64,000 bases of DNA from Halomonas huangheensis (GTDB taxonomy: Bacteria > Pseudomonadota > Gammaproteobacteria > Pseudomonadales > Halomonadaceae), in the NCBI RefSeq assembly GCF_001431725.1, contig NZ_CP013106.1, positions 4,464,001-4,528,000 of the forward strand, read 5' to 3'. Position numbers and translations under genes: made by a program. Below are positions 1 to 8,015 of this stretch, in pieces; position 1 is the stretch's first letter; every line of letters begins with the position of its first letter. The notes beneath the pieces were generated by a model. That model was given only the letters and a program-made list of their open reading frames with translations, was not told where the DNA came from and made no database searches.

Positions 1-18
1 CATGGTTGATGTGAAGCT

Positions 19-55
19 ACGAGCGACGAGCTGCACTGTGCAGCTCGTCGCTCGT
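19..55. terminator. Long perfect hairpin downstream of the livK-like gene
   Basis: A 17-bp perfect stem (19-35 pairing with 39-55) with a 3-nt loop lies just beyond the stop codon of the minus-strand binding-protein gene. A second, shorter hairpin (72-78 with 84-90) sits between it and the stop. Neither is followed by a clear T-run on the minus strand, so transcript end or 3' stabilisation is inferred. Confidence 0.5.
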
Positions 56-104
56 GAGGTTGATGCCCAATCAGCCCCTTGCTGGGGCTGGCTGGGCTTG
101 TCCA

Positions 105-1316
105 TCAGGCATCAGGCTCGACAAAGCCCTTGACGGTAAAGGAGCCGTTCTCGATCACCATTTCCTCGACGACGCCGGGTACATCACCGCTCTCGTCGAA
201 GTCCTGGGTCCCGGCAGCGCCTTCATAGTTGATGTCCTTGCCATCGGCGAGCAAGCCAATGGCCTTCTCCCATTCACCAGGCAAGATTACTTCACCCGGT
301 GGTGACGACACGCTGCGCAGGGCTTCCGACACCCCCTCACGATCGGCGCTGCCGTTCTTCTGGATAGCCAACGCCAGCAGGAAGGCGGCATCGTATGCCT
401 GAGGCGCAAACACCGCGCTGGGATCGTAACCGGCAGCCCTGGCCTGCTCGGCGTAAAGGTCAGTGCCTGGAAGGTCCGGGCTGCCTGGGCGTGTGGCGAT
501 CATTCCATCCAGCACATCAGCACCGATTGCCTCGACAATGCTGTCGCTGACCATGCCATCGGCGCCTACATACTGAGTGAAGACACCACTCTCGTAGGCC
601 TGGCGCAGTACGGTCTGTCCAGAAGTGTCAGCGTAGGCCAGAACAACAAGAGTCGGAGCACCGGTGGCGGACAGCGTGCCCAGTTCACCACGGTAACTGG
701 CGCGGTTTTCCTCGTGGGCGAGGTTTTCCAGTACCGAGCCACCACCATCTTCAAAGGCGGCGCTGAAGGCTTCGGAAAGCCCCTTTCCGTAGTCATTGTT
801 GACGTAGGTGACCGCCACTTCCGTGATGTCCTTGTCGAGCAGCAACTTGGCCAGCATCTGCCCCTGATAGGCATCGGACGTCACCGTGCGGAAGACCAGA
901 TCGTTGTCGTCGAGCTCAGTCACTGCCGGCGCTGTCGAGGCCGGAGAAACCATGGTTACACCACCGGGAATACCGGCATTGTTGGCTGCCGCGATGGTTG
1001 CGCCGGTACAGAGCGCACCGACAATCGCCGTCACCTGCTCAGTGTTGACCATGCGATCGGCCGCGTTGGATGCCGCCGATGCATCGGCGCAGGTGGTATC
1101 ACCCGTGGGCATCACCAGCTTCTGTCCATCGAGGATTCCGCCTTGCTCGTTGACCTGGGCAGCTGCCAACTCGGCACCATCGAAGATACCCGGCGTCATT
1201 GACTCGATACCGCCGGTAAAGCCACCAAGAAAGCCGATCTTCACATCGGCCTGTGCCATCGAACTGACTGCCAACGTCGTCGCCGCTACGGCAGTCACCA
1301 GTACGCGCTTTTTCAT
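105..1316 (-). CDS. ABC transporter periplasmic binding protein, branched-chain amino acid (LivK/HAAT) type
   Basis: This is a 403-residue type I periplasmic binding protein that would capture branched-chain amino acids or a related ligand for an ABC importer. A signal peptide (MKKRVLVTAVAATTLAVSSMA, ending A-Q-A before D) is followed by the family opening VKIGFLGGFTGG, and the Leu/Ile/Val-binding fold is recognisable in ATIAAANNAGIPGG and VTYVNNDYGKG. The ATG at 1316 was chosen because it opens directly on the signal peptide; the reading frame runs further upstream without initiation features. No permease or ATPase genes (livHMGF) lie beside it in the window, so it may be an orphan or serve a system beyond position 1. 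Ligand specificity cannot be read from sequence. Confidence 0.85.
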   Translation of the reverse strand: MKKRVLVTAVAATTLAVSSMAQADVKIGFLGGFTGGIESMTPGIFDGAELAAAQVNEQGGILDGQKLVMPTGDTTCADASAASNAADRMVNTEQVTAIVGALCTGATIAAANNAGIPGGVTMVSPASTAPAVTELDDNDLVFRTVTSDAYQGQMLAKLLLDKDITEVAVTYVNNDYGKGLSEAFSAAFEDGGGSVLENLAHEENRASYRGELGTLSATGAPTLVVLAYADTSGQTVLRQAYESGVFTQYVGADGMVSDSIVEAIGADVLDGMIATRPGSPDLPGTDLYAEQARAAGYDPSAVFAPQAYDAAFLLALAIQKNGSADREGVSEALRSVSSPPGEVILPGEWEKAIGLLADGKDINYEGAAGTQDFDESGDVPGVVEEMVIENGSFTVKGFVEPDA

Positions 1317-1330
1317 GATTGTTGGTCTCG

Positions 1331-1375
1331 CTCTGATTGTACTGAGTCTGAATGTTCTGAGACTGAATGTTCTGA
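1331..1375. repeat. 15-bp tandem repeat in the livK-like leader
   Basis: Three 15-bp units sit directly upstream of the binding-protein start. Units two (1346-1360) and three (1361-1375) differ at one base; the first (1331-1345) is degenerate. The core is CTGAATGTTCTGA. The repeat may affect the leader RNA or be neutral. Confidence 0.75.
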
Positions 1376-1593
1376 GGTCGTTCTCTGCATGAGTTGTATG
1401 TTGCCTCACCCATTAATCTGGAAGGGGAGCGGATAAAACTCAAGTTGGCCCCGCCAACGTTCACATACGCCATCGGCGTGTTCGCGGCGTGTGCGGATTG
1501 CTTCCTATACTGCAGAGGATCATCTGTGCAGGAGCCAACAGCGGACCTGCGCAACACTCACGACCCCAGCATTCCCCGCGAAAGGAGGTCCTG

Positions 1594-2361
1594 ATGCGTC
1601 CTGCACTCTGCACTGTCACCGCACTGGCAAGTGTTCTCTTTACCGCCAGTAGCCAGGCCGGCGAGAACGTTGACTACCGTGTCGCCGACGAGGATTTCAC
1701 TGGCTACCTTGCAGCAGCCGAAGGCGAACCACGGGGCACGGTCCTGATCGTTCACGATTGGGATGGGCTGACCGGCTACGAACGTCAACGCGCCGACATG
1801 CTGGCTGCAGCAGGCTACGATGCCTTTGCCATCGACCTGTACGGTAGCGGCAATCGCCCAGTGGAAACCGCCGCGAGGAAGGCGGAAACGGCAGCACTCT
1901 ACGAGGACCGAGAGCGAATGAGAGAGCTGACCCTGGCGGGTCTGGCACAGGCCAGAACCTCGGGAGTAGCCGAACCCACCGTGGTCATGGGCTACTGCTT
2001 CGGAGGGGCGGTAATACTCGAACTGGCCCGCTCGGGACTCGCGGACCAGGTAGTCGGCTACGCCACCTTTCATGGTGGACTCGATACCCCGGAGGGACAG
2101 AGCTATTCCAGTGGTACTCCCCCTATACTGATTGCCCACGGCGGAGCAGACAGTTCGATCGACATGGACCAGGTCGCTGCATTGTCCAAAGAGCTCGAAG
2201 CAGCCGAGGTACCCTATCAAATCGAAGTCTACTCCGGTGCACCTCATGCCTTTACGGTCTTCGGCAGCGACAGGTACCGCGAGCAAGCGGATCAGGCATC
2301 CTGGTCAGCCTTCCAGGACCTGCTCATGCAAACCCTTGGGCCAGCCGCACCAGAGGCCTGA
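1594..2361 (+). CDS. Secreted dienelactone hydrolase family protein
   Basis: This 255-residue alpha/beta hydrolase belongs to the dienelactone hydrolase family. The catalytic triad is visible: nucleophile Cys135 in GYCFGG, Asp186 in HGGADSS and His218 in GAPHAF. The ATG at 1594 follows a strong Shine-Dalgarno (AAAGGAGGT, 1581-1589) and opens on a probable signal peptide ending around SSQA-G, so the enzyme is expected in the periplasm. That separates it from cytoplasmic chlorocatechol-pathway enzymes; its substrate is unknown. It stands alone between the divergent binding-protein gene and the downstream symporter. Confidence 0.88.
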   Translation: MRPALCTVTALASVLFTASSQAGENVDYRVADEDFTGYLAAAEGEPRGTVLIVHDWDGLTGYERQRADMLAAAGYDAFAIDLYGSGNRPVETAARKAETAALYEDRERMRELTLAGLAQARTSGVAEPTVVMGYCFGGAVILELARSGLADQVVGYATFHGGLDTPEGQSYSSGTPPILIAHGGADSSIDMDQVAALSKELEAAEVPYQIEVYSGAPHAFTVFGSDRYREQADQASWSAFQDLLMQTLGPAAPEA

Positions 2362-2486
2362 TCCTCACCGGTACCCCCTGAAATCGCATGCATCGGCCAG
2401 CCAGCTCGCGGAGAGAGATCCAAACGGCTCAAGCATGAAAGTTATTGATGGTCATTTTCTGTAGAATGCCCGCCGGCAAACTGCTC

Positions 2487-2538
2487 GAAGACAGCAAATG
2501 AGTCGCTCCAGCGGGGCACTCGTGCGCTTGCTGTCTTC
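2487..2538 (+). promoter_or_regulatory. Imperfect 52-nt hairpin in the leader of the dicarboxylate symporter gene
   Basis: An 11-bp perfect outer stem (2487-2497 with 2528-2538) encloses shorter inner stems (2500-2503 with 2518-2521, and 2505-2509 with 2513-2517). It ends 56 bp before the symporter start codon. It has no T-run, so it is more likely a leader structure or protein-binding site than a terminator. Confidence 0.5.
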
Positions 2539-2594
2539 GGTAGTTGGCATGACCTCCCGATCAATAACAGTTCCACCAATTCGGATCTTCCGCC

Positions 2595-3854
2595 ATGACC
2601 CAAACTGCTCCTGATCAACGTCCCAACCTGTGGCGGCGTATCCCGCTTTGGCAAAAGATCCTCGTCGGCCTGGTTCTCGGTGTTATCACCGGTAGCGTGA
2701 TGGGCGAGAACGCGAGCATCTTCAAACCTCTGGGTGATATCTTCATCAACGCCATCAAGATGCTGATCGTGCCGTTGGTGTTCTCTACACTGGTAGTGGG
2801 TATAACTGCCATGCGCGACCCACAGAAAATGGGCCGCATCGGTGCACGAACCATTGCGCTGTATCTGCTGACAACGGCTTTCGCGATTTCAATTGGCCTG
2901 CTGGCTTCCTGGCTGTTCCAGCCCGGTGTCGGCCTGGACATGACCTTCGAGCCCAATCCTGATGCCGGTCAGGAAGCCCCAAGCCTGGTCGAGATTCTGG
3001 TCGGACTGGTGCCGCAGAACCCGATCGACGCCCTGGCGACAGGCAACATTCTGCAGATCATCGTATTTGCCATCGGTCTCGGTATCTCGCTGACCCTGAT
3101 TGGCGAAAAGGGCGAGCCGGTCGTGCGTGTGTTCGAGAGCTTTGCCGAAGCCATGGTCAAATTGACCAGTCTGGTGATGGCCATTGCTCCCTTCGGTGTC
3201 TTTGGCTTGATCGCCCACGTGGCCGGCAGCTACGGACCAGAAGTGTTGCTGCCGCTGGTCAAGGTCATCGGTGTCGCCTATCTGGCGAGTATCCTGCACG
3301 TCGTAGTGGTCTACTCGGGGTTCCTGGCCCTGCTCGGCCGTCTCAACCCCGTGCGCTACCTGCAGGGAATTCTCGACGCACTGGTCGTCGCCTATTCCTC
3401 GGCATCGTCATCCGGCACCCTGCCGGTCTCACTACGCTGCGCTACCCGCAACCTGGGGGTTTCCGAAGGTGTGGCTGGCTTCGTGCTGCCGGTTGGCGCG
3501 ACCATCAATATGGACGGTACCGCCATCTACCAGGGCGTGGTTGCAGTATTCATCGCTCAGTTGATCGGTGTCGACCTGAGTCTCGCCGACTACGGCATGA
3601 TCATTGTCACCGGAACACTGGCCTCGATCGGCACAGCAGGAGTGCCCGGAGCCGGCCTGGTAATGCTGTCCATCGTCATGGCGCAGATTGGTCTGCCACT
3701 GGAAGCTCTTGCCGTGGTTGCCGGTATCGACCGCATCCTCGATATGGCACGTACCAGCGTCAATGTTGCAGGTGATCTGATGGTGACCACCCTGGTCGGC
3801 AAGAGCGAAGGCGAGCTCGACGAGAAGATCTACAACTCCACACACAAGTCGTAG
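2595..3854 (+). CDS. Dicarboxylate/amino acid:cation symporter (DAACS family)
   Basis: This 419-residue inner-membrane carrier of the DctA/GltP family couples uptake of C4-dicarboxylates or acidic amino acids to Na+ or H+. Family signatures are present: the serine-rich re-entrant loop SSASSSGTLPVSLRCA, the Na+/substrate motif INMDGTAIYQG and the second hairpin GTAGVPGAG. Several hydrophobic segments begin at about residue 20 (ILVGLVLGVITGSVMG). The start at 2595 is the first ATG of the frame. A hairpin in the leader and a hairpin after the stop suggest a single-gene transcript. Whether it prefers glutamate/aspartate or C4-dicarboxylates cannot be decided here. Confidence 0.92.
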   Translation: MTQTAPDQRPNLWRRIPLWQKILVGLVLGVITGSVMGENASIFKPLGDIFINAIKMLIVPLVFSTLVVGITAMRDPQKMGRIGARTIALYLLTTAFAISIGLLASWLFQPGVGLDMTFEPNPDAGQEAPSLVEILVGLVPQNPIDALATGNILQIIVFAIGLGISLTLIGEKGEPVVRVFESFAEAMVKLTSLVMAIAPFGVFGLIAHVAGSYGPEVLLPLVKVIGVAYLASILHVVVVYSGFLALLGRLNPVRYLQGILDALVVAYSSASSSGTLPVSLRCATRNLGVSEGVAGFVLPVGATINMDGTAIYQGVVAVFIAQLIGVDLSLADYGMIIVTGTLASIGTAGVPGAGLVMLSIVMAQIGLPLEALAVVAGIDRILDMARTSVNVAGDLMVTTLVGKSEGELDEKIYNSTHKS

Positions 3855-3903
3855 GCTTTGCGAACGCCACATTCTCGGTAGTGTCCTTCCTCTCTGAGGT
3901 TAT

Positions 3904-3929
3904 ATGCGCCAGCCTGACGGCTGGCGCAT
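3904..3929 (+). terminator. Hairpin terminator after the DAACS symporter
   Basis: An 11-bp stem (3904-3914 with 3919-3929) with a 4-nt loop lies 50 bp after the stop codon and is followed by a short T-containing tail. It separates the symporter from the next plus-strand gene. Confidence 0.65.
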
Positions 3930-4027
3930 TGCGTTCCACAACGGCCCGCCACCAGGTGGACCGTAGAACTGCTACAGTGACAGTTAGCACCAACGCCGTT
4001 GGACGCTTCTGCATAGTGAGGGCCAGC

Positions 4028-5074
4028 ATGCAACTTACCGAGCTTTCGGGCAGTCGTTTCGAGATCGGTCAAGGCCATGCCCGCCAGCACCGTCAGGCGA
4101 TCATTGCCAGCATCGATGTCTATGACCGGTTGTTCCATGACATGGCCGGCCTGCGCTGGCACGAGGCGAGGCGCGATGCCGAGGCATTTCTGCCGATGAT
4201 CGAAAAGCGCTTCCCGGAGATCATTGAGGAAATGAGTGGAATGGCTGAGGAAATCGGTGGCGACTTAAGCGATATCCTCACGCTCAACTGCCGCAGTGAA
4301 ATCTCCCTGACCCGCGCCAGCGGAGGCTGCTCAGCACTATCACTGCTCAACCACGGCCATCAATGGCTGGCCCAGAACTGGGACTGGCGTGCCGACCAGG
4401 CCAATCACCTGGTGGCACTGCGCATCAGCGCTCCCGGAGTACCACGCCTGTTGACTATCGGCGAAGCCGGTATGGTAGGCAAGATAGGGCTCAATGAATG
4501 CGGGATCGGCGTTGCACTCAATGCCATTCGCTCCGCAACCTGTGGCGAGGGCCTCCCGATACATGTTGCTTTGCGCCGGATTCTGGAGTGCCGCAGCTTC
4601 GAGCAGGCCGAGGCAGTTGCCGAAGATGGCGTCTGCGCCCCTGCGCACTTCCTGATTGCCGATGGCGAAGGGCATGCGCAGGGCTATGAAGTCCATTCAG
4701 GCACGCCGGGCCGTATTCCGCCTCGTGATGACCTGATCACCCATACCAACCATCTCGTTAGTGATACAGCGACTCATTGGGTCGAGGATTTTCCCAAACC
4801 GGATTCCTGGGCACGTCAGGCACGACTGGATTCTCTCGCGGAAAGGCTGCGTGACGAGTGCGGAGAGGAGCTGGTGGCTGCTCGAGTATTCGAATTGCTC
4901 GGCGACCATACCGATGGCGAAGAGTCACTCTGCCGTCATTACAATGCTCAGCTACCTGCTGATGAGCAGATGGAAACTCTGTTCAGCGTGGTCATGGACC
5001 TCAGCGAGAAAACTCTCTGGCTTCGTCACGACAAACCCTGCCAGATGCATGATTCAATGCGCTTGCATCCTTGA
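4028..5074 (+). CDS. C45 family (penicillin acyltransferase-like) autoproteolytic hydrolase
   Basis: This 348-residue protein resembles the acyl-CoA:6-aminopenicillanic acid acyltransferase group of N-terminal nucleophile hydrolases. The diagnostic segment is GGCSALSLLNHGHQWLAQNWDW at about residues 100-120: the cysteine would become the N-terminal nucleophile after self-cleavage at the preceding glycine, and the NWD motif is typical of the family. The ATG at 4028 is preferred to the upstream in-frame one because homologues start near this point and a GAGGG lies just upstream. No antibiotic genes are nearby, so amide or amino-acid-conjugate hydrolysis is more likely than penicillin chemistry. 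Its end overlaps the convergent gene by 21 bp. Confidence 0.8.
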   Translation: MQLTELSGSRFEIGQGHARQHRQAIIASIDVYDRLFHDMAGLRWHEARRDAEAFLPMIEKRFPEIIEEMSGMAEEIGGDLSDILTLNCRSEISLTRASGGCSALSLLNHGHQWLAQNWDWRADQANHLVALRISAPGVPRLLTIGEAGMVGKIGLNECGIGVALNAIRSATCGEGLPIHVALRRILECRSFEQAEAVAEDGVCAPAHFLIADGEGHAQGYEVHSGTPGRIPPRDDLITHTNHLVSDTATHWVEDFPKPDSWARQARLDSLAERLRDECGEELVAARVFELLGDHTDGEESLCRHYNAQLPADEQMETLFSVVMDLSEKTLWLRHDKPCQMHDSMRLHP

Positions 5075-5353
5075 TTTACCCTTTCCTCGCCCTTGATTGG
5101 GTGGTTCCTGGCAAGTCAGTTCCGGATGGGGCATTTCACCCTTGAGATACTGCTCGGTAGTGAGCAGAAACAGGCGCCGAAACAGTTCGTGGATGGCTTC
5201 CTCACGTCGCAGGGCCAATATTTCCGGGTCATTCTCGGCATCCTCGGTCACCTTGGGGTACTCCCAGGCCATGCGCATTGACCCTGAAGATACGTCAAAG
5301 ATTTCCAGCGTCGGATTGGCACCGTGCAAAGCGGTCTTGATGCGATAGGACAT
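5054..5353 (-). CDS. Small conserved-looking protein of unknown function, divergent from the haem operon
   Basis: This 99-residue cytoplasmic protein (MSYRIKTALHG...) was not recognised. It is acidic in the middle, has a charged helix (EILALRREEAIHELFRRLFLL) and a Gly/Lys-rich tail. The ATG at 5353 is supported by a strong Shine-Dalgarno (AGGAGGT, read on the minus strand from 5364 to 5358). It points away from hemP-hmuR, and a good Fur-type site lies about 130 bp upstream of its start, so iron-regulated expression is likely. Its 3' end overlaps the convergent C45 gene. No transmembrane segment or signal peptide is evident. Confidence 0.65.
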   Translation of the reverse strand: MSYRIKTALHGANPTLEIFDVSSGSMRMAWEYPKVTEDAENDPEILALRREEAIHELFRRLFLLTTEQYLKGEMPHPELTCQEPPNQGRGKGKSRMQAH

Positions 5354-5411
5354 GACAACCTCCTGATGGCAGACCATGGGGACATCCCATATTGGGGTAT
5401 TCCATCCAAGG

Positions 5412-5451
5412 GCATTCCGTCTCTAGAGCATTCCGTCTCTGGAGCATTCCA
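5412..5451. repeat. 16-bp tandem repeat, 2.5 copies
   Basis: Units at 5412-5427 and 5428-5443 (core GCATTCCGTCTCT) differ at one base and are followed by a partial third copy. The array lies in the leader of the small minus-strand gene, between its start and the Fur-type site. Confidence 0.8.
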
Positions 5452-5483
5452 TTGAATGACTGGAATCCCATAGAACAAATCAA

Positions 5484-5498
5484 TGATAATCATTGTCA
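5484..5498. promoter_or_regulatory. Fur box 1 (haem island)
   Basis: TGATAATCATTGTCA matches the 7-1-7 Fur core TGATAATCATTATCA at all but one position. It lies between the divergent small gene and hemP and could control either direction. Confidence 0.85.
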
Positions 5499-5612
5499 TT
5501 TGCAATATGGTCGCATATCCCGATGATGTCAAGTTGTGGAAGTCATCGCTTCCGCTGACTACCCCAGGGAGGAGAGGCATTGTTGCGAGGATAAATGGTA
5601 GGTGTTATCTTT

Positions 5613-5627
5613 TGATAATACTTATCA
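5613..5627. promoter_or_regulatory. Fur box 2 (haem island)
   Basis: TGATAATACTTATCA is a near-perfect 7-1-7 inverted repeat of Fur type, 78 bp before the hemP start. It is the likely iron-responsive operator of the haem-uptake genes. Confidence 0.8.
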
Positions 5628-5704
5628 ATAACATTTCAAGCAAAGCGGCTTCATCCGAGCGTCGTCACTCGCCCTGGTTCAGCCGTGCTTGATGACATAC
5701 GCAG

Positions 5705-5908
5705 ATGGATCCTTCTCGCATGGTTACCTCTCCCGATACTCCTCAGCCTTCATCACAGCCCACCAATCACGGGCCACGCCCCAGGTGGCCGACGGTCATT
5801 TCGAGTAGCGAACTATTGGGTGATGATGATCAGCTCATCATCGAGCATAACGGCCAGCACTATCGACTGCGCCGCACACGGCAGAACAAACTGATCTTGA
5901 CGCTCTGA
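5705..5908 (+). CDS. hemP: Haemin uptake protein HemP
   Basis: This small protein (67 residues from 5705; a second in-frame ATG at 5720 would give 62) carries the HemP signature in its C-terminal half: ISSSELLG, then an acidic stretch, [12 protein letters not shown] and [10 protein letters not shown]. HemP proteins sit at the head of haem-uptake operons and are needed for induction or function of the haem receptor in some proteobacteria. Here it precedes the TonB-dependent receptor by 77 bp and follows two Fur-type sites. The N-terminal 25 residues are Pro/Ser-rich and probably disordered. No strong Shine-Dalgarno decides between the two starts. Confidence 0.88.
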   Translation: MDPSRMVTSPDTPQPSSQPTNHGPRPRWPTVISSSELLGDDDQLIIEHNGQHYRLRRTRQNKLILTL

Positions 5909-5985
5909 CCCTTCACTACCACCACATTTTCAGCCAGCCAGGGCGCCAGCCCAAGCCAGCCAGACAATAGCGGAAGCCAACAGCA

Positions 5986-8004
5986 ATGAAACGCATGCTC
6001 CATACTGGCAACTGGCTGGCCCTGGCGCTCGGGTCCACTCTCGCCCCCACAGCCCTTGCCCAGAACGACTCTTCCCCTGACATGGCAGACAGTACCGCGC
6101 ATAGCGATGTCGAAACCATGCTGGTTACCGAAACACGTCTGCCGGGTGATTTTCAGCGTGCCCCACTGATCATCGACGTCATTACTCGCGATGATCCAGC
6201 GCTGGCCACGGCTACACGCTGGGAAGATGTCATCTCCCAGCAACCCGGTGTTCACGTCAGCGGCAGCGGACGGCGCAATGGCCAGTTCGTGAGCATGCGA
6301 GGCTTCGACAACCAGGGGGTATTGATTCGCCTCGACGGTGTGCGTCAGGACATTACTACCGGACACCTCGGCAGCTTTTTCATCGACCCCGGGCTGCTCA
6401 AGGAAGTACAGATTGCGCGCGGCGCCTTGTCGAGCCTGTACGGCAGCAACGCCATGGGCGGCGTCATCAACCTGACCACCGTCGATGCGGAAGACCTGCT
6501 GGCACCCGGCGAGGACAGCGGGGCGCGTGTCTCGGTATCCGCCGCAACGGGCAACCACGAACTTGGTACCAATCTGAGCCTCTTCGGTCGTAGCGGAGAA
6601 GGTACCGGCAGTCTGGATGGTCTGGTATCACTGGGCTACAGCGAGTCCGGCGATATTCGCCGGGCCGGTGGGGAAGATGCCGAAGACGATGCGCAACTGG
6701 ACAGTCTGCTGGCTAGGGGTGGTTGGCAGGTGGCCAATGACCACCGGCTGACAGCCAGTTGGCAACACTACCAGGAAGACAGCCGGCAGCCATCCAACCC
6801 TCAGCAGCTTACCGCCTCGGCCAGCAACCCTGAAGTTGACCGCGATGTCACCAGCGACAACGTCCAGATTGCTCACCACTGGACACCGGATGCGGAGACC
6901 TCGCTGCAGACTCGCCTGACACTGAGCCGCCAGGACATCGATGACAACGATTCACGAACCCTGACACGCTACGGGCTGCAGAGCGATGGTGTCACACGAC
7001 TGGATCACGGTTGGCTCAGTCAGACGCTGGTATTCGGCTTCGAGGTCGAACAGGCCGAGCAGAACGCCAGTGCTGGTGCATCAGGCTTCCCCGATGCCGA
7101 CATCGATACCAGCGCCGTCTATGTCGATGACACCCTGACCGTCGGCCGCTATCTGGCAGATGGCGGGGCCGGTGAGTTCGACCTTGGCCTGGGGCTGCGT
7201 TATGACAACTACCAGGCCTCCAATCAGGATGGCGACAACAGCAATCACGATGAGCTGTCACCGCGGCTACGCTTCGCCTGGCGGCCCACCTCAGACTTGA
7301 TGCTCTACAGCGGGTACGCTGAAGCCTTCCGCGCACCAACGCTGACCGAGCTGTATACCACCGACCGTCACTTCGCAGGCTTCTGCGCCGGCCCATTCTT
7401 CTGTGTGCCGGACAACTTCTGGGTGCCCAACCCTGAGCTATCCCCGGAAACCAGCCATACCTGGGAAAGCGGTTTCAACTGGCAACTGGGCGAGCTCTCA
7501 CTTCGCGGTAGCTACTTCGATACCCATGCGGATGACTTCATCGACACCGAAGTCGACATCCTTGCCGGCACCACTCAAGCGATCAACGTCTCCCGTGCTC
7601 ACCTGTGGGGCTATGACCTGCGCCTTGGCTACCAGCCCAATGCACTGCCGGAACTGGATACTTTCGCGGCGCTGTCTGAGGTCTCCGGCCGCGACCGCGA
7701 CAGTGGCGAGGAACTGGGCAGCCAGACACCCCTTGAAGCCACGCTAGGTGCCGATTGGCACTTTTCCGGTAACAACCTGAGCCTGGGTTGGCGCGGGCGA
7801 TTCGCCCAATCTTTCGACGGTACCGAAGACGGTACTCAACTGCCTGGCTATGGCCTCAACGACCTGCAACTGGCATGGCAACCTGGTGCACAGCTTTCAA
7901 CCTCCCTGCGTCTGGCCAATGCCGGCGACAAGGAGTGGTACCGCCCGGACGGCAGCCTCGGCGATGGCCGCAGCCTGCTGGCCAATATCAGCTACCAATG
8001 GTAG
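5986..8004 (+). CDS. hmuR: TonB-dependent haem/haemoglobin outer-membrane receptor
   Basis: This 672-residue outer-membrane receptor imports haem using TonB-ExbBD energy. A signal peptide ends near ALA-Q at about residue 26, and a TonB-box-like segment (ETMLVTETR) follows. The plug domain contains SMRGFDNQGVLIRLDGVR and SLYGSNAMGGVINL. The barrel carries the paired FRAP and NPEL motifs that mark haem receptors (FRAPTLTELYTT ... VPNPELSPETS), with a histidine in the loop between them (DRHFAGFC). The protein ends in an aromatic residue (YQW) as expected for barrel assembly. hmuS follows 11 bp after the stop. Confidence 0.92.
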   Translation: MKRMLHTGNWLALALGSTLAPTALAQNDSSPDMADSTAHSDVETMLVTETRLPGDFQRAPLIIDVITRDDPALATATRWEDVISQQPGVHVSGSGRRNGQFVSMRGFDNQGVLIRLDGVRQDITTGHLGSFFIDPGLLKEVQIARGALSSLYGSNAMGGVINLTTVDAEDLLAPGEDSGARVSVSAATGNHELGTNLSLFGRSGEGTGSLDGLVSLGYSESGDIRRAGGEDAEDDAQLDSLLARGGWQVANDHRLTASWQHYQEDSRQPSNPQQLTASASNPEVDRDVTSDNVQIAHHWTPDAETSLQTRLTLSRQDIDDNDSRTLTRYGLQSDGVTRLDHGWLSQTLVFGFEVEQAEQNASAGASGFPDADIDTSAVYVDDTLTVGRYLADGGAGEFDLGLGLRYDNYQASNQDGDNSNHDELSPRLRFAWRPTSDLMLYSGYAEAFRAPTLTELYTTDRHFAGFCAGPFFCVPDNFWVPNPELSPETSHTWESGFNWQLGELSLRGSYFDTHADDFIDTEVDILAGTTQAINVSRAHLWGYDLRLGYQPNALPELDTFAALSEVSGRDRDSGEELGSQTPLEATLGADWHFSGNNLSLGWRGRFAQSFDGTEDGTQLPGYGLNDLQLAWQPGAQLSTSLRLANAGDKEWYRPDGSLGDGRSLLANISYQW

Positions 8005-8015
8005 GAGGTCCAACC

